DNA of 64,000 nucleotides, taken from contig CAJXQI010000013.1 of the NCBI GenBank assembly GCA_913058395.1, forward strand, positions 1 through 64,000, given 5' to 3'. Shown here in pieces: positions 8,961-17,392 of the stretch (position 1 is the first letter of the stretch; each line of letters opens with the position of its first letter). The notes beneath the pieces are model-generated. The model ran no database searches and was not told the origin of the DNA. It worked only from the letters and a program-made list of their open reading frames with translations. This DNA is from an uncultured Colwellia sp. GTDB lineage: Bacteria > Pseudomonadota > Gammaproteobacteria > Enterobacterales > Alteromonadaceae. A program made the translations under genes and the position numbers.

Positions 8961-9794
8961 ATGCCTACTGACCAAATACTGAATCGCTTTAGTAAAGTTG
9001 CCGTTATTTTATGGCTAATAGCTGTAATACAAAGTTTATTAGCCATTTTCGGTATGTTCGGAGTTATGCACACTAACCAAGCACGTATTATATTTGGTGC
9101 TGTCGAGCTCATGACTATGCTGTTGGTTATCATCAATTCAATTGCCATAATGCGCTTTATCTCCCAGCAACAAAGCTCATTAGCATTTTTACTAAGCCGG
9201 CTGTGCTTATACTCTCTAATACTTTGTTTTTTCGGCGACGTTGTTAATCGAAATTTTCTCCAACAGTTCTATGAGTATGATGACGTAATAAAGCACAGCT
9301 ACTTAGCCGCTTCAGTTATATTCTTTTTCCCTGGCTACCTTATTATTGCGGCTGCCATTACATACTTAGCCACGCTCAAAGGCCTTTCAAAAGACTTTAT
9401 GATTACTAGCGCGTTAATAGCCACGACTATTGCGCTGTATACCTATAACGATATGCATATTGCTGGTAGCAGTGCCCTACTAACCATTATTACGGCATCT
9501 TACTCTGTGTTGGTCAGTGTATTGGCCGTATCAGCAATATGGTTGCTTAAATCACTATCATGGCGCCAAGTTCCTATTCGTATTTGGTTAGCAGCATTAG
9601 GGCTTATTCTCGCAATGGTTGCTGACGCTGTAATTGGCCAGTTTTGGATTTTTGGTAATCACGGGCAAGGCTATTTTCCAATGGTTAGCCACATTAATTG
9701 GATTATTTATCTAGGTTCACAAGTGTTAATTCAGCAACTTCCATTAGGAATTTTACAATTAAAAATAGCGCAACAATCTGCTGAGACTACATAA
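8961..9794 (+). CDS. Polytopic membrane protein of unknown function
   Basis: 277 aa with about eight hydrophobic segments (roughly 12-35, 42-65, 75-95, 110-135, 145-162, 170-195, 208-228 and 240-265). The general look is of a YhhN/lysoplasmalogenase-like or 7-8 TM protein, but I see no diagnostic motif and do not assign it. It is a single gene after the small RNA terminator and before the LhgO-like oxidase, in the same direction. Confidence 0.75.
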   Translation: MPTDQILNRFSKVAVILWLIAVIQSLLAIFGMFGVMHTNQARIIFGAVELMTMLLVIINSIAIMRFISQQQSSLAFLLSRLCLYSLILCFFGDVVNRNFLQQFYEYDDVIKHSYLAASVIFFFPGYLIIAAAITYLATLKGLSKDFMITSALIATTIALYTYNDMHIAGSSALLTIITASYSVLVSVLAVSAIWLLKSLSWRQVPIRIWLAALGLILAMVADAVIGQFWIFGNHGQGYFPMVSHINWIIYLGSQVLIQQLPLGILQLKIAQQSAETT

Positions 9795-9885
9795 AGCCAA
9801 ACAGATGAACCTAATGAGCAATTTGTGACATGTATGTTTATGGTATATATAGTTAATATCAAACGCTTTATTAGGGACATTGAGT

Positions 9886-10998
9886 ATGGACAATGTTGAT
9901 GTATTAATCGTTGGCGCAGGTGTGGTTGGTTTAGCAATAGCGGCTCGATTAAGCCAACAATATTCAAATGTTTTATTGGTAGATAAAAACTCAACTTTTG
10001 GTGAAGAAACCAGTAGCCGTAATAGCGAAGTGATCCACGCTGGTATTTACTACCCGCAAAACAGCTTAAAAGCCAAGCTCTGTGTACGTGGTAAACAATT
10101 ACTTTATCAATATTGCCAGCAACGTCACATTCCTCATAAAAAAGTTGGCAAATTATTAGTTGCACATGGCAAGCAAGAAGAAAGCTATTTAGCTGAAACT
10201 TTAAAACAAGCAAAATTGAATGGTGTTGACGATCTGGTCTGGCAAAGCAAAGAACAACTACAAGTGTCTACCCCCGCATTAGCGGCAACTGCTGCATTAC
10301 TTTCACCGTCAACAGGCATTATTGATGTTCACAGTTATATGCAAAGTTTACTTGCCGATACCGAACAAAACGGTGCGCTATTTGTTGCTCAAACTCGTTT
10401 TGTTTCGGCAACAGCGAATAAATCAGGGTTAGAAGTTGTGTTAGATAGCCAAGGAGAAACGAGCACGCTTCAATGCCAGCATGTTATTAATTGCGCCGGC
10501 TTATATGCCACAGAAGTCGCTACAGCTATTAAGGATATGCCAATATCAGAAATACCTCAATTACATTACTGTCGTGGGCATTATTTTAGTTATCAGGGAA
10601 AAAGTCCTTTTAACCAGCTTATTTATCCTATACCTGAAGCCAATGGTTTAGGTATTCATGCATCTTTAAATACCGCAGGGCAATTAAAGTTTGGTCCCGA
10701 TACTCAATATATTGAAGATATTGATTACCAAGTAGCAGAAACATTAAAAAGAAAATTTGTTACAGCAATTAGTAAGTATTTTCCTGATATAGATAGTAAT
10801 AAGCTAATTCCTGACTACGCAGGTATTCGACCTAAATTACAAGGCCCTAACGAAGGCTTTAAAGATTTCTGTATTCAAACGGTAAAACAGCACAACGTAG
10901 CAGGACTCATTAACTTATTTGGCATAGATTCCCCAGGGCTAACCTCTAGCTTAGCCATTGCCGAATATGTTGAGCATTTGATGACTAACGAAAAGTGA
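9886..10998 (+). CDS. FAD-dependent oxidoreductase, LhgO-like (L-2-hydroxyglutarate dehydrogenase family)
   Basis: 370 aa DAO-fold flavoprotein. The FAD-binding glycine motif IVGAGVVGLAIA starts at about residue 7. The block EETSSRNSEVIHAGIYYP follows and is typical of LhgO/L2HGDH, and the C-terminal half holds AGIRPKLQGP. Members oxidise L-2-hydroxyglutarate to 2-oxoglutarate and pass electrons to the quinone pool; this substrate is an inference from family similarity. I use ATG 9886 rather than TTG 9880, since AGGGAC (9873-9878) is correctly spaced only for the ATG. Confidence 0.85.
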   Translation: MDNVDVLIVGAGVVGLAIAARLSQQYSNVLLVDKNSTFGEETSSRNSEVIHAGIYYPQNSLKAKLCVRGKQLLYQYCQQRHIPHKKVGKLLVAHGKQEESYLAETLKQAKLNGVDDLVWQSKEQLQVSTPALAATAALLSPSTGIIDVHSYMQSLLADTEQNGALFVAQTRFVSATANKSGLEVVLDSQGETSTLQCQHVINCAGLYATEVATAIKDMPISEIPQLHYCRGHYFSYQGKSPFNQLIYPIPEANGLGIHASLNTAGQLKFGPDTQYIEDIDYQVAETLKRKFVTAISKYFPDIDSNKLIPDYAGIRPKLQGPNEGFKDFCIQTVKQHNVAGLINLFGIDSPGLTSSLAIAEYVEHLMTNEK

Positions 10999-11093
10999 GT
11001 AACCTGAGCTCAGGATAAGAAAAATGCTACAGCAGCGCCATTAAAGCCTATTTCTACGTAGTTCAAGTGACGTTATCGAAAACTATTAGAAAC

Positions 11094-11123
11094 AAAAAAG
11101 CCAACGATAAAGTTGGCTTTTGA
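11094..11123 (-). terminator. Terminator of fkpA (bidirectional)
   Basis: AAAAGCCAAC (11096-11105) pairs with GTTGGCTTTT (11112-11121) around a 6-nt loop. The flanking A and T runs allow termination from either side, so it serves fkpA and probably the upstream oxidase. Confidence 0.8.
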
Positions 11124-11161
11124 AATTTATATACCGAGTAAAGGCATTATAAAATTAGGCT

Positions 11162-11920
11162 TTACTTATCACCGACTTGAGCTGCCGCTTCTGGCTTTTG
11201 AACTTCAAGTAATTCAATTTCAAATTGAAGTACTGAGTTACCAGGAATACGTGGCGGGTTGCCGTTTGGTCCGTAAGCTAAATCAGAAGGGATAGTAAAT
11301 TTAAATTTAGACCCTACTGACATTAACTGAACACCTTCAGTCCAACCAGAAATTACACGGTTAAGTGGGAATACTGCTGGCTCACCACGGTCATATGAAC
11401 TATCAAATGTTTCGCCATTTAAGAACGTACCCTTGTAGTGTACTTTAACAGTATCTGTAGCAGCAGGCTTATCACCTTCAGCTGCAGTCAATACTTCATA
11501 TTGAATACCTGAATCAGTCACTTTAACACCATCTTTCTTAGCATTTTCGTCTAAGAATTTTTGACCTTCAGCTAAGCTAGCTTCTGCACTTACTGATGCT
11601 TGTTCTTGTTGTTTCGCTTTCATCGCTTGATCTAAATTCATCAATAACGCTTGAATATCTTCTTTCTCAATTAGTGACTTGCCGTCCATGCTATCAGTGA
11701 AACCACGAATAATAAGTGACTTATCTAACGTTAAGCCCATTTTATTGTGTTCTTCTAAATTGCGTTCCATGTACATACCAATTGACGCACCTAAACCGTA
11801 GGCTTGTTTTTGTATTTCAGTATCAAGTACAACTGCTTTTTCTTCTTGTTTTGCTGGTTCTTGACAACCCATTACAGACAATAAAGCAATGGCGACTACA
11901 GTCGGTTTAAAAAATTTCAT
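11162..11920 (-). CDS. fkpA: FKBP-type peptidyl-prolyl cis-trans isomerase (FkpA/Mip-like lipoprotein)
   Basis: 252 aa. The signal peptide ends in LLSVMGC, a lipobox-like site with Met at -2. The N-terminal helical dimerisation domain (about 35-130) begins with the family pattern QAYGLGASIG. The FKBP domain (about 140-245) has VHYKGTFLNGETFDSS and GWTEGVQLMSVGSKFKF. It assists folding of envelope proteins at proline bonds. It lies next to slyX and yheV, as fkpA does in E. coli. Confidence 0.92.
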   Translation of the reverse strand: MKFFKPTVVAIALLSVMGCQEPAKQEEKAVVLDTEIQKQAYGLGASIGMYMERNLEEHNKMGLTLDKSLIIRGFTDSMDGKSLIEKEDIQALLMNLDQAMKAKQQEQASVSAEASLAEGQKFLDENAKKDGVKVTDSGIQYEVLTAAEGDKPAATDTVKVHYKGTFLNGETFDSSYDRGEPAVFPLNRVISGWTEGVQLMSVGSKFKFTIPSDLAYGPNGNPPRIPGNSVLQFEIELLEVQKPEAAAQVGDK

Positions 11921-12012
11921 TTACATCTCCGTTATACTACTCAGGCGGAAATTCCCGCTAAGTCATTAAATATGTGTGAATTGTGAAACAATGCGGCTTA
12001 TACTAACGATAA

Positions 12013-13035
12013 ATGAGACAAGAAAAAAGTATTAATATTTTGCTGAAATGTAACTTAACTAATCGAGCACTCAAGCTTCTGTTTTTAATAACATTACTAT
12101 CGGCTTGTCAGCCTAGCGGCCAAGCACCTGAACAAAGGTGGCAACACGCCGTTGAAGGCGCTTATGCCGCCAACATTTCTAATGATGGCAAATACAGTGT
12201 TGTCTCATCAATACATCACGGTGTTAGCCTTTGGGACCTTGATGAAAACGCCTTAAAGTATAGTTGGTCGCAACAGCAAAGTAGCGCCGACAACTTAGTA
12301 TTACTTGCTGATATTGCTGATAATAATAGCCATGCCTTGATTGCTAACCGAAATGACTTTTCTCTCTGGAATATAGGTGATGGTAAGTCGGAAGGCTTTT
12401 GGTCGATTAGCGAATCAAATATTCGCGATATTGCCGTTGCCAACAATGGCAATTATTTATTAGTCGGGCAAAGTAATGGCAAAGTTGTTCACATCACAAC
12501 TGACACAGGTCGAAGACTAGAGTTTCTTGGTCACCAAGAAAAAATAAATGCTGTTGATATGATGCCCAACGGTAGGGTCGCCATTTCCGGTTCGAATGAC
12601 TTTGTTGCTTACGTTTGGGATACTCAATCAGGGCAAGTCATATATCGTTTCAATCACCCTAGCCGAGTTACTATGGTAGCGCTAGATCCTAAAGGTAGAT
12701 ACGCTTTTACTGCTGACAGTAAAAAATCAGCAAATATTTGGGATTTAAAAACCGGTAAATTAGTCTCTCAACTTAAGTATTTTAATCGCCAAGAAGTCTT
12801 TAGTTCCGTGCAATTTTCTCCTGACGGCACCACACTGCTTACGGGCGCTCCTTCACGTAAAGTCAGTATTTGGGCTATTGCTACAGGTGAGCGCTTAACA
12901 AGTTGGCGTGTAACACCGCGTGAAGATATTCGTCCTGCAGGAGCGGTTGTGTATAGTGCTGCTTTTAGGGATAATGAGCGCGTAATCACCGAAAGCTCTT
13001 CAGGATACGCCGAATTATGGCAGGTAAATAAATAG
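12013..13035 (+). CDS. WD40-repeat lipoprotein
   Basis: 340 aa. The signal sequence and lipobox LLSACQ put the modified Cys at about residue 32. The rest is a beta-propeller of about six to seven blades: repeated units such as FVAYVWDTQSGQ, KSANIWDLKTGKLVSQL and KVSIWAIATGERLTSW show the WD core. Propellers of this kind scaffold protein assemblies; its partner is unknown. The stop codon overlaps the GTG start of slyX by one base, so the two are translationally coupled. It is divergent from fkpA. Confidence 0.85.
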   Translation: MRQEKSINILLKCNLTNRALKLLFLITLLSACQPSGQAPEQRWQHAVEGAYAANISNDGKYSVVSSIHHGVSLWDLDENALKYSWSQQQSSADNLVLLADIADNNSHALIANRNDFSLWNIGDGKSEGFWSISESNIRDIAVANNGNYLLVGQSNGKVVHITTDTGRRLEFLGHQEKINAVDMMPNGRVAISGSNDFVAYVWDTQSGQVIYRFNHPSRVTMVALDPKGRYAFTADSKKSANIWDLKTGKLVSQLKYFNRQEVFSSVQFSPDGTTLLTGAPSRKVSIWAIATGERLTSWRVTPREDIRPAGAVVYSAAFRDNERVITESSSGYAELWQVNK

Positions 13036-13256
13036 TGAAATCAGTTAGTGAGATAGAACAAGCGATAGAGTCGCTTGAAACCCGTAATGCCTTTCAAGAT
13101 GATGTTATTGAACAGCTCAACCATGAACTGTCGGTACACCAAAGCGAAATAGCAGAGCTTAAGCAACAACTTAATGTCATTGCTAACCGACTTAAAGAAA
13201 ATGCGGCTTCGCCACAAGGTAAAGAAGAAATAGAACCGCCACCGCCACATTATTAG
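13035..13256 (+). CDS. slyX: SlyX family protein
   Basis: 73 aa, GTG start, sharing the last base of the upstream TAG stop. It is almost entirely one amphipathic coiled-coil helix (about 5-55) followed by the conserved proline-rich end PPPPHY, the recognisable tag of SlyX. Its molecular role is not established in any organism. The tight coupling to the WD40 lipoprotein is of interest, since E. coli slyX is instead beside slyD and fkpA. Confidence 0.92.
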   Translation: MKSVSEIEQAIESLETRNAFQDDVIEQLNHELSVHQSEIAELKQQLNVIANRLKENAASPQGKEEIEPPPPHY

Positions 13257-13298
13257 CACTATACCCAAGTCACTTGGACGATTAGTGCATGACGAAAT

Positions 13299-13332
13299 TA
13301 AGCTAAACAAAAAAACTCTTTTGTTTAGCTTA
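13299..13332. terminator. Bidirectional terminator between slyX and yheV
   Basis: TAAGCTAAACAAAA (13299-13312) pairs perfectly with TTTTGTTTAGCTTA (13319-13332) around a 6-nt loop, in the gap between convergent genes. Confidence 0.85.
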
Positions 13333-13345
13333 AAATAAATGCTGA

Positions 13346-13540
13346 TTATTCTTGCTTAAAAATACCAATAACTTGTTCATTTGGTCTCACTTCCTGCGCT
13401 ACATGTTCTTCCGTTTGCGACATTTGCTCGCCACAATTTACACAAGTTACCGTCTCAACATCATTTTCTTTCGTTAAAGCCATCGTATCCATTGCCTTAC
13501 ATTTTGGGCAAGTTGCACCGGCTATAAATCTTTTTTTCAC
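13346..13540 (-). CDS. yheV: YheV family zinc-ribbon protein
   Basis: 64 aa. Two CxxC pairs (CPKC and CVNC) form a small zinc ribbon. The start KKRFIAGATCPKC and the end NEQVIGIFKQE are nearly the same as E. coli YheV (RKRFIAGAKCPAC and DEQVIGIFHPD). Function unknown. It keeps its classical place between slyX and yheS. Confidence 0.93.
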   Translation of the reverse strand: MKKRFIAGATCPKCKAMDTMALTKENDVETVTCVNCGEQMSQTEEHVAQEVRPNEQVIGIFKQE

Positions 13541-13670
13541 TTTTTACTCAGTTTTCAGTTAATTTTCAGATAAGAAAGGCAAGATAACTGCCTACTAGTC
13601 TTATTTTACCTTGAACAACCCCCCAAGGAAAAGCGACAATAGCGCCTTGCATTAAAAAGAGTAGCGATAA

Positions 13671-15572
13671 ATGATCACAGCCACAGATTTAAGTTTAGCC
13701 CGAGGCGCAAAATACCTCATAAAATCATCAAGTTTTACCATACATCCAAATCATAAGGTTGGGCTTGTTGGGGCAAATGGTTGTGGAAAATCATCTTTAT
13801 TCGCCAGTTTGCTTGGTACCTTGCCGCCTGACTTAGGTAACCTTACCATGCCAGCAAGCTGGAAAATTGCCACGGTTAAACAGGAAACTCCAGCCTTAGA
13901 ACAGTCCGCGTTAGATTATGTTATTGATGGTGATATAGAATATCGCCAGCTAGAAGCAAAACTAGAACAAGCACGTATTGACGACAACGGTACTCTTGAA
14001 GCGACTATTATCAATCAAATTGATGTTATCAACGGCTATAGTTTACCTGCTCGTGCTGCTGAGTTATTGCACGGCTTAGGCTTTTTACAAGAGCAATTAG
14101 CAAACCCAGTCAAATCGTTCTCTGGTGGTTGGCGTATGCGTTTAAACTTAGCGCAAGCGTTGATTAGTCGTGCCGATTTATTACTACTTGATGAACCGAC
14201 AAACCATTTAGATTTAGATGCCGTAATTTGGCTACAACGCTGGTTAAAGCGCTTTACAGGTACTTTGGTATTGATATCACATGATCGTGACTTTCTAGAT
14301 GATGTTATTGGGCAAATTTTACATATCGAACAGCAAGGCGCGAAATTATACTCGGGTAATTACTCAGCCTTTGAACGCCAGCGTGCAGAACATTTAGCGC
14401 AGCAAGACGCTCAGTTTCAAAAACAACAAAAAGAAGTCGCGCACTTAACCTCTTTTGTTGATCGCTTTCGCGCTAAGGCGAGTAAAGCGAAACAAGCACA
14501 AAGTCGTTTAAAACGTTTACAAAAGCTGCCTGACTTAGCGCCTGCGCATGTTGATAGCCAATTTACTTTCAGTTTTGAGCAACCTGAAACCTTGCCTTAC
14601 CCATTGTTGTCGCTGACTGAAAGCCAATGTGGTTATAACGATGAGGCCATTATTCTAGAAAATGTAGAGATGACGTTAGTACCTGGTAGCCGCATCGGTT
14701 TACTCGGTCGAAATGGTGCTGGTAAATCAACTTTAATAAAGTCTCTCGCAGGAGATTTAACACTGCTGCAAGGTCAACGCTATTGCGCGCAAGAACTTAA
14801 AGTGGGTTACTTTTCTCAACATCAACTAGAGCAACTTCATTTGCCTAGTAGCGCCATTGAACACATTACACGTGCAAAACCCGACTTAACTGAACTACAA
14901 GCAAGAAGCTTTTTAGGTCGCTTTGGCTTTAGTGGTGACCAAGCATTAGACAAAGTAGGCACGATGTCTGGTGGCGAAAAAGCGCGCTTAGTATTAGCAC
15001 TTATTGTGCTAGAAAAGCCGCAACTGTTACTTCTAGATGAGCCAACCAACCACCTTGATTTAGAAATGCGCCAAGCATTAGTATTAGCGTTACAAGACTT
15101 TGATGGAGCAATTATTCTTATTGCCCATGACCGCTACTTATTAGAGTCGTGTGTTGATGAATTTTACTTAGTCGCTAACGGCCGTGTAACTGACTTTGAT
15201 GGCGACATTGATGACTACCAACAATGGCTAAATGACGATAAAAAACAAACCGTAAAAGCAAACAAAGTCGTTAGTGAGCCGCAAGTTGATAAAAAGCAAC
15301 AACGTAAAGAACAAGCAGAGCTGCGCAAGAAAGCTTCACCACTGCGTAAGCAAGCAGACAAGTTTGAAAAGTTAGTGCAAAAAGGACAAAACGAGTTAAG
15401 CGAAGTTGAAGCTAGGTTGGCGGATAGCGAAATATACCAAGCTGAACACAAAGCTGAGTTAACCACACTATTGAAGCAGCAAGCTAAATTAACTCAAGCC
15501 ATCGAAGAACATGAAATGGAGTGGCTCGATTTAGAAGAGCAAATAGAAGAGATAATGTCGCAAGCATTATAA
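13671..15572 (+). CDS. yheS: ABC-F family ATPase YheS
   Basis: 633 aa with two ABC cassettes and no membrane segments. The first has Walker A GANGCGKSS (34-42), signature SFSGGWRMRLNLAQAL and Walker B LLLLDEPTNHLDL. The second has GRNGAGKST, signature TMSGGEKARL and another DEPTNHLDL. The linker between cassettes (about 240-285) is charged and helical, and the C-terminal 95 residues form a coiled coil. ABC-F proteins act on the ribosome; YheS orthologues are linked to translation of difficult peptides. Confidence 0.95.
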   Translation: MITATDLSLARGAKYLIKSSSFTIHPNHKVGLVGANGCGKSSLFASLLGTLPPDLGNLTMPASWKIATVKQETPALEQSALDYVIDGDIEYRQLEAKLEQARIDDNGTLEATIINQIDVINGYSLPARAAELLHGLGFLQEQLANPVKSFSGGWRMRLNLAQALISRADLLLLDEPTNHLDLDAVIWLQRWLKRFTGTLVLISHDRDFLDDVIGQILHIEQQGAKLYSGNYSAFERQRAEHLAQQDAQFQKQQKEVAHLTSFVDRFRAKASKAKQAQSRLKRLQKLPDLAPAHVDSQFTFSFEQPETLPYPLLSLTESQCGYNDEAIILENVEMTLVPGSRIGLLGRNGAGKSTLIKSLAGDLTLLQGQRYCAQELKVGYFSQHQLEQLHLPSSAIEHITRAKPDLTELQARSFLGRFGFSGDQALDKVGTMSGGEKARLVLALIVLEKPQLLLLDEPTNHLDLEMRQALVLALQDFDGAIILIAHDRYLLESCVDEFYLVANGRVTDFDGDIDDYQQWLNDDKKQTVKANKVVSEPQVDKKQQRKEQAELRKKASPLRKQADKFEKLVQKGQNELSEVEARLADSEIYQAEHKAELTTLLKQQAKLTQAIEEHEMEWLDLEEQIEEIMSQAL

Positions 15573-15601
15573 ATTTATTGCTACACTTAACTTAAGGTAC
15601 T

Positions 15602-15625
15602 TTGTCGCTTTAATAACAGCGACAA
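15602..15625. repeat. 8-bp hairpin between yheS and the Sel1 gene
   Basis: TTGTCGCT (15602-15609) and AGCGACAA (15618-15625) pair perfectly around an 8-nt loop, 30 nt after yheS. It lacks a T-tract and lies in the leader of the next gene. Role unclear. Confidence 0.45.
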
Positions 15626-15645
15626 CACATATATAGGACATTATG

Positions 15646-16368
15646 ATGAAAAAATTAACCTTAGCAATATTGAGCATAGCCCTATTCGCCAGTCATTCAG
15701 CTGTTAGTGCCGACCTTGATCTTGGCATCTATGAATTAAATCGTGGTGAATTTAGAGCTGCTATTGCTGAATTTGAGCCATTAGTGGCACAAGAATACGC
15801 GCCAGCTCAATATCAAATGGGCGTCATGTATTTGAATGGCTATGGTGTGATTAAGAATGCTAAAAAAGCGATGGAGCTATTTAACTTAGCTGCATCACAA
15901 AACTATTCTGAAGCTTTATTTGACCTATCTCTGCTCTACAGCGAAGGCAAAATAACCAAAAAAGATTTAAAAACCGCTTTTGCACTCATGGAAAAAGCCG
16001 CTGATAAAGATTTGCCTCGTGCACAGTTTAATTTAGGCGTAATGCTTTATAACGGTGATGGAGTGAAACGCAGCTATTTACAAGCATCACGTTGGTACCA
16101 AAAAGCCGCAGACCAAAATTATGCGTTGGCACAATTTAACCTTGCCTTAATGTACTTTGAAGGTAAAGGCGTACCGAAAAGCACCGAAATGTCATACATT
16201 TGGAATATTATCGCCGCAAAAAATGGCTACAAAATGGCAGAAAAAAGCCGTGGTATGGATGAAAACAAACTCACCATAGAGCAAATTAAAGTGGCTAGAG
16301 AAAAAGCCGATGCTATTCATCAAAAAATTATCAAGCAACAAGAGATAAAATTAAAAAAATACTCTTAA
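15646..16368 (+). CDS. Periplasmic Sel1-repeat protein
   Basis: 240 aa. The signal peptide ends near AVSA. It is followed by about five helical repeats of 36 residues with the Sel1 pattern (AxYxLGxxYxxGxGVxxxxxxAxxWxxKAA), for example RAQFNLGVMLYNGDGVKRSY and LAQFNLALMYFEGKGVPKST. Sel1 proteins act as adaptors in envelope and signalling assemblies. ATG 15643 is also possible; AGGA (15635-15638) is better placed for 15646. It shares a bidirectional terminator with the following gene. Confidence 0.88.
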   Translation: MKKLTLAILSIALFASHSAVSADLDLGIYELNRGEFRAAIAEFEPLVAQEYAPAQYQMGVMYLNGYGVIKNAKKAMELFNLAASQNYSEALFDLSLLYSEGKITKKDLKTAFALMEKAADKDLPRAQFNLGVMLYNGDGVKRSYLQASRWYQKAADQNYALAQFNLALMYFEGKGVPKSTEMSYIWNIIAAKNGYKMAEKSRGMDENKLTIEQIKVAREKADAIHQKIIKQQEIKLKKYS

Positions 16369-16385
16369 CGTTATTGCCGATAAGT

Positions 16386-16427
16386 AAAAACAATAAACCC
16401 GCGATTAATAGCGGGTTTATTGTTTTT
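16386..16427. terminator. Bidirectional terminator between the Sel1 and LytTR genes
   Basis: A perfect 15-bp stem (16388-16402 with 16411-16425, core ACCCGC/GCGGGT) with an 8-nt loop and flanking A and T runs, between convergent genes. Confidence 0.88.
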
Positions 16428-16444
16428 AAAACCGTTAAATAAAA

Positions 16445-17311
16445 TTACTGCGCAAGCTGAGCTTTAAAGCTATCTTTATAGCGCCGCGACAGATTAAGCA
16501 CTTTACCGTTATTGAGCTTAACTTCGCTATCACCACTACTTAATGGCGTTATAGATTCAACACAATTGAGGTTTATCGCATGTGAGCGATGGATGCGGCA
16601 AAAGCCTTTAGTGCTAATTTGTTCACTTAGTTGCGTCAACGTTGCTCTTGTTGGATAAATGCGTCCAGCAATATGTAAATTGACATAATTGCCTGATGAT
16701 TCTAGCCACTCAACATCAGTAATTTTGATAATAAACTCTTTACCTAACTTTTTAACTAGCAGTCTATCAATGTCGTTGGCGACACTTTGATTTTCATTAT
16801 TGTCTTCTCCCTGTGCAATAGGGTTAGCTTCGCCAGCAAGTCGGTTCAAAATAAATTCATAGGCTTTAATTACGCCAATAAAAAAGATAAAGGCCCATAA
16901 GTCTTTACGGTATTCATAAAATAGCTCATACCAAAGATCACCAAAATCATAATTCCACTGCACTAAAAAGTAACTGAATTTTCGAATAGCAACCATTATG
17001 CCGACATGTAATAGCGAAAAAATAATTGAGGCGAGAAAATAGAGAAAAATAGAACGCTTTATCGATTGCCAACTAAAAGGTAAACGTCGCAGTAATACCA
17101 CCATCAAGGGAAATAACAGTAAGACACTAATCGCACTTGAGTATTCCCAAACGAAGGGTTCCCATAATTCAAATGGTAACTCTGAACCCTTACGTTTAGC
17201 TTCCATTATTACCGACGTTGCATGCAGAGAATTATTAATAAAAAAGTAAATAAAAAGCACCGCAGCTTCGTAGCGAAATTTATACTTTTGAAAATGCTCT
17301 AGCCTACTCAT
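16445..17311 (-). CDS. Membrane-bound LytTR-domain transcriptional regulator
   Basis: 288 aa. The N-terminal half has four hydrophobic segments (about 15-33, 57-75, 85-110 and 138-155). A polar linker leads to a C-terminal LytTR DNA-binding domain (about 183-285) with VEWLESSGNYVNLHI, FCRIHRSHAINL and LNLSRRYKDSF. LytTR proteins with a membrane sensor in place of a receiver domain are one-component regulators. It is divergent from an acyltransferase, and the 81-bp gap holds a phased direct repeat of the type LytTR proteins bind. Confidence 0.88.
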   Translation of the reverse strand: MSRLEHFQKYKFRYEAAVLFIYFFINNSLHATSVIMEAKRKGSELPFELWEPFVWEYSSAISVLLLFPLMVVLLRRLPFSWQSIKRSIFLYFLASIIFSLLHVGIMVAIRKFSYFLVQWNYDFGDLWYELFYEYRKDLWAFIFFIGVIKAYEFILNRLAGEANPIAQGEDNNENQSVANDIDRLLVKKLGKEFIIKITDVEWLESSGNYVNLHIAGRIYPTRATLTQLSEQISTKGFCRIHRSHAINLNCVESITPLSSGDSEVKLNNGKVLNLSRRYKDSFKAQLAQ

Positions 17312-17337
17312 GATATTTCATCTCAAAGCAATAATGT

Positions 17338-17365
17338 TTATCCCTGTATTCCACCACTTATCCCT
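17338..17365. promoter_or_regulatory. Candidate LytTR operator: phased direct repeat
   Basis: TTATCCCT occurs at 17338-17345 and again at 17358-17365, exactly 20 bp apart, in the short divergent region between the LytTR gene and the acyltransferase. LytTR domains usually bind two direct repeats about two helical turns apart. Confidence 0.55.
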
Positions 17366-17392
17366 ACCTATTGTTTTTACAGCCTTTATGTC

